Assembly (NCBI GenBank): GCA_905212215.1
Contig: CAJMDR010000102.1
Coordinates: 1-7,239, forward strand
Direction of reading: 5' to 3'
Length of the DNA: 7,239 bases
Source: an uncultured Porphyromonadaceae bacterium
GTDB taxonomy: Bacteria; Bacteroidota; Bacteroidia; Bacteroidales; Muribaculaceae
Both the position numbers and the translations under genes were made by a program. Shown here piece after piece: positions 6,216 through 7,239 of this stretch. Each line of letters opens with the position of its first letter. Position 1 is the first letter of the stretch. Below the pieces are notes generated by a model. That model was not told the DNA's origin and searched no databases. It saw nothing but the letters and a program-made list of their open reading frames with translations.

Positions 6216-7239
6216 TCAGCCTAACTGCGCCAAAGAAGCCTGTATAGCCTCAATCTTGGCAGTGGCGTCAGCTAATTTCTTGCGTTCCAATGCCACTACA
6301 GCTTCAGGAGCGTTTGCAACGAATCGTTCGTTACCGAGCTTCTTCTCCACTCCGGCTTTAAAGCCCTGGAATCGCTTCAAGTCTGCAAGCAGTTTGTTGC
6401 GCTCTTCTTCCACATTTACATTACCTGCGAGCGGAACGGCATATTCTGTAGCACCTACACGCCAGGCCGCTGCCATGGCAGGTTTCTCGTCAACCGCCTT
6501 GATAGCGCTAAGGTTGGCCATCTTGACCAATATGGCGTCAAGAGTGGAGTCATGCGGTCCTAAGACAAGCAGTTCAAGTTCATTGCGCTGCGGAATCTGT
6601 TTCTGCTTACGCACTGTGCGTACTCCGGCTACTGTCTCTTTCAATGTCTCGAACAGAGCCACTATACTGTTGTCCTGTTCTTTGTCTATTGCGGGTAGCT
6701 GTGCCCTCATGATGCTTTCTCCCGGCTTGCGCTCTGCGATATGCTGCCACAGTTCTTCTGTAATGAAGGGCATGAACGGGTGCAGAAGTTCAAGCAAAGT
6801 GGTGAAGAAGCCGCGTACATCGGCCATGGTTGTGGCATCAAGAGGCTGCTGGTATCCCGGTTTGATGATTTCCAGATACCAGGCCGAGAACTCATCCCAG
6901 AACAGTTTGTAGAGCGCCATGAGAGCCTCCGAGATTCTGAACTTGCCCATGAGGTCCTCAACCTCCGCCATGGTGTTCTGCAATACTGCACGGAACCATT
7001 GTGCGGCGAGCTGCGAATGTTCGGGCTGAGCGAGGTTAGCGTCCACGTTCCAGCCTTCTATAAGGCGGAAAGCGTTCCATATCTTGTTGCAGAAGTTGCG
7101 GCCCTGTTCGCACAGAGAGTCATCGTACATTATGTCGTGGCCTGCGGGAGCATTAAGCATAAGACCCATACGCACTCCATCGGCGCCATACTTCTCTATC
7201 AGTTCCAGCGGGTCAGGGGAGTTGCCGAGACTTTTGCTC
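6216..7239 (-). CDS. valS: Valyl-tRNA synthetase, C-terminal part (5' end outside window)
   Basis: This cytoplasmic enzyme charges tRNA-Val with valine. The window holds the last 340 codons. The frame enters inside the KMSKS signature (SKSLGNSPDPL at 7238-7206), whose lysines stabilise the adenylation transition state. The preceding base, G, fits the expected Met codon. The class I alpha-helical anticodon-binding domain follows, with NFCNKIWNAFRLIEGW, ISEALMALYKLFWDEFSAWYLEIIKP-type sequence and LLHPFMPFITEELWQ. The C-terminal tRNA-binding coiled coil is typical of ValRS (NVEEERNKLLADLKRF, then KKLGNERFVANAPEAVV, ending LAQLG). The Rossmann core with HIGH and the editing domain lie upstream, outside the window. 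An internal GTG at 7175 is not the real start, because the frame stays open and conserved up to the window edge. It is an essential housekeeping gene with no sign of damage. Confidence 0.97.
   Translation of the reverse strand, partial: SKSLGNSPDPLELIEKYGADGVRMGLMLNAPAGHDIMYDDSLCEQGRNFCNKIWNAFRLIEGWNVDANLAQPEHSQLAAQWFRAVLQNTMAEVEDLMGKFRISEALMALYKLFWDEFSAWYLEIIKPGYQQPLDATTMADVRGFFTTLLELLHPFMPFITEELWQHIAERKPGESIMRAQLPAIDKEQDNSIVALFETLKETVAGVRTVRKQKQIPQRNELELLVLGPHDSTLDAILVKMANLSAIKAVDEKPAMAAAWRVGATEYAVPLAGNVNVEEERNKLLADLKRFQGFKAGVEKKLGNERFVANAPEAVVALERKKLADATAKIEAIQASLAQLG

Noticed and set aside
6256..6912. 218-codon open frame on the plus strand
   Set aside because: It lies wholly antisense to valS and is rich in Ser, Arg and Ala in low-complexity fashion. 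It is a shadow of the conserved gene.
1..7239. CRISPR arrays, tRNA or rRNA genes, insertion-sequence ends
   Set aside because: No regularly spaced repeats, cloverleaf-like sequence, transposase or long terminal inverted repeats were seen on either strand.

Overview
The window reads as a piece of a Bacteroidota chromosome, most likely a gut Bacteroidales of the Muribaculaceae/Prevotellaceae type. Three things point there. The two best promoters carry the Bacteroidota -7 element TAnnTTTG. Most starts lack a clear Shine-Dalgarno sequence. One gene encodes an outer-membrane beta-barrel protein of the TonB-dependent-receptor-like kind typical of that phylum. This placement rests on pattern recognition, not on a search.

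All five genes lie on the minus strand, so they are read from high to low coordinates. In transcription order: (1) the 3' part of valS, valyl-tRNA synthetase, entering the window inside its KMSKS signature (7239-6216); (2) a 153-bp gap with several inverted repeats; (3) a 592-residue relative of the DNA2/NAM7-like superfamily 1 helicases (6062-4284) in which the P-loop, the DEAS box and the GDxxQ motif are all replaced and the second RecA domain is absent, so it is probably not an ATPase; (4) a 173-bp gap with a promoter and palindromes; (5) a 692-residue outer-membrane beta-barrel protein with signal peptide and plug-like domain (4110-2032); (6) a 164-bp gap with a terminator-like hairpin and a promoter; (7) a two-gene type II restriction-modification system (1867-36).

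The restriction-modification pair is the clearest functional unit. The first gene is a close relative of BglI (known specificity GCCNNNNNGGC) with its D...D-x-K active site intact. The second is a beta-class amino-methyltransferase with an SPPY catalytic motif and a helix-turn-helix segment in the middle of the protein. The methyltransferase probably starts at a GTG two bases after the nuclease stop codon, so the two are likely translationally coupled. There is no separate controller gene. A promoter with a perfect tandem 8-bp repeat sits just upstream of the nuclease.

The helicase-like gene is the most unusual item. It is a long intact reading frame that follows the family closely outside the ATPase motifs but has lost the residues needed for ATP hydrolysis. 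Nothing ties it functionally to valS or to the outer-membrane gene beyond a shared strand. No tRNA, rRNA, CRISPR array, transposase or integrase was seen.
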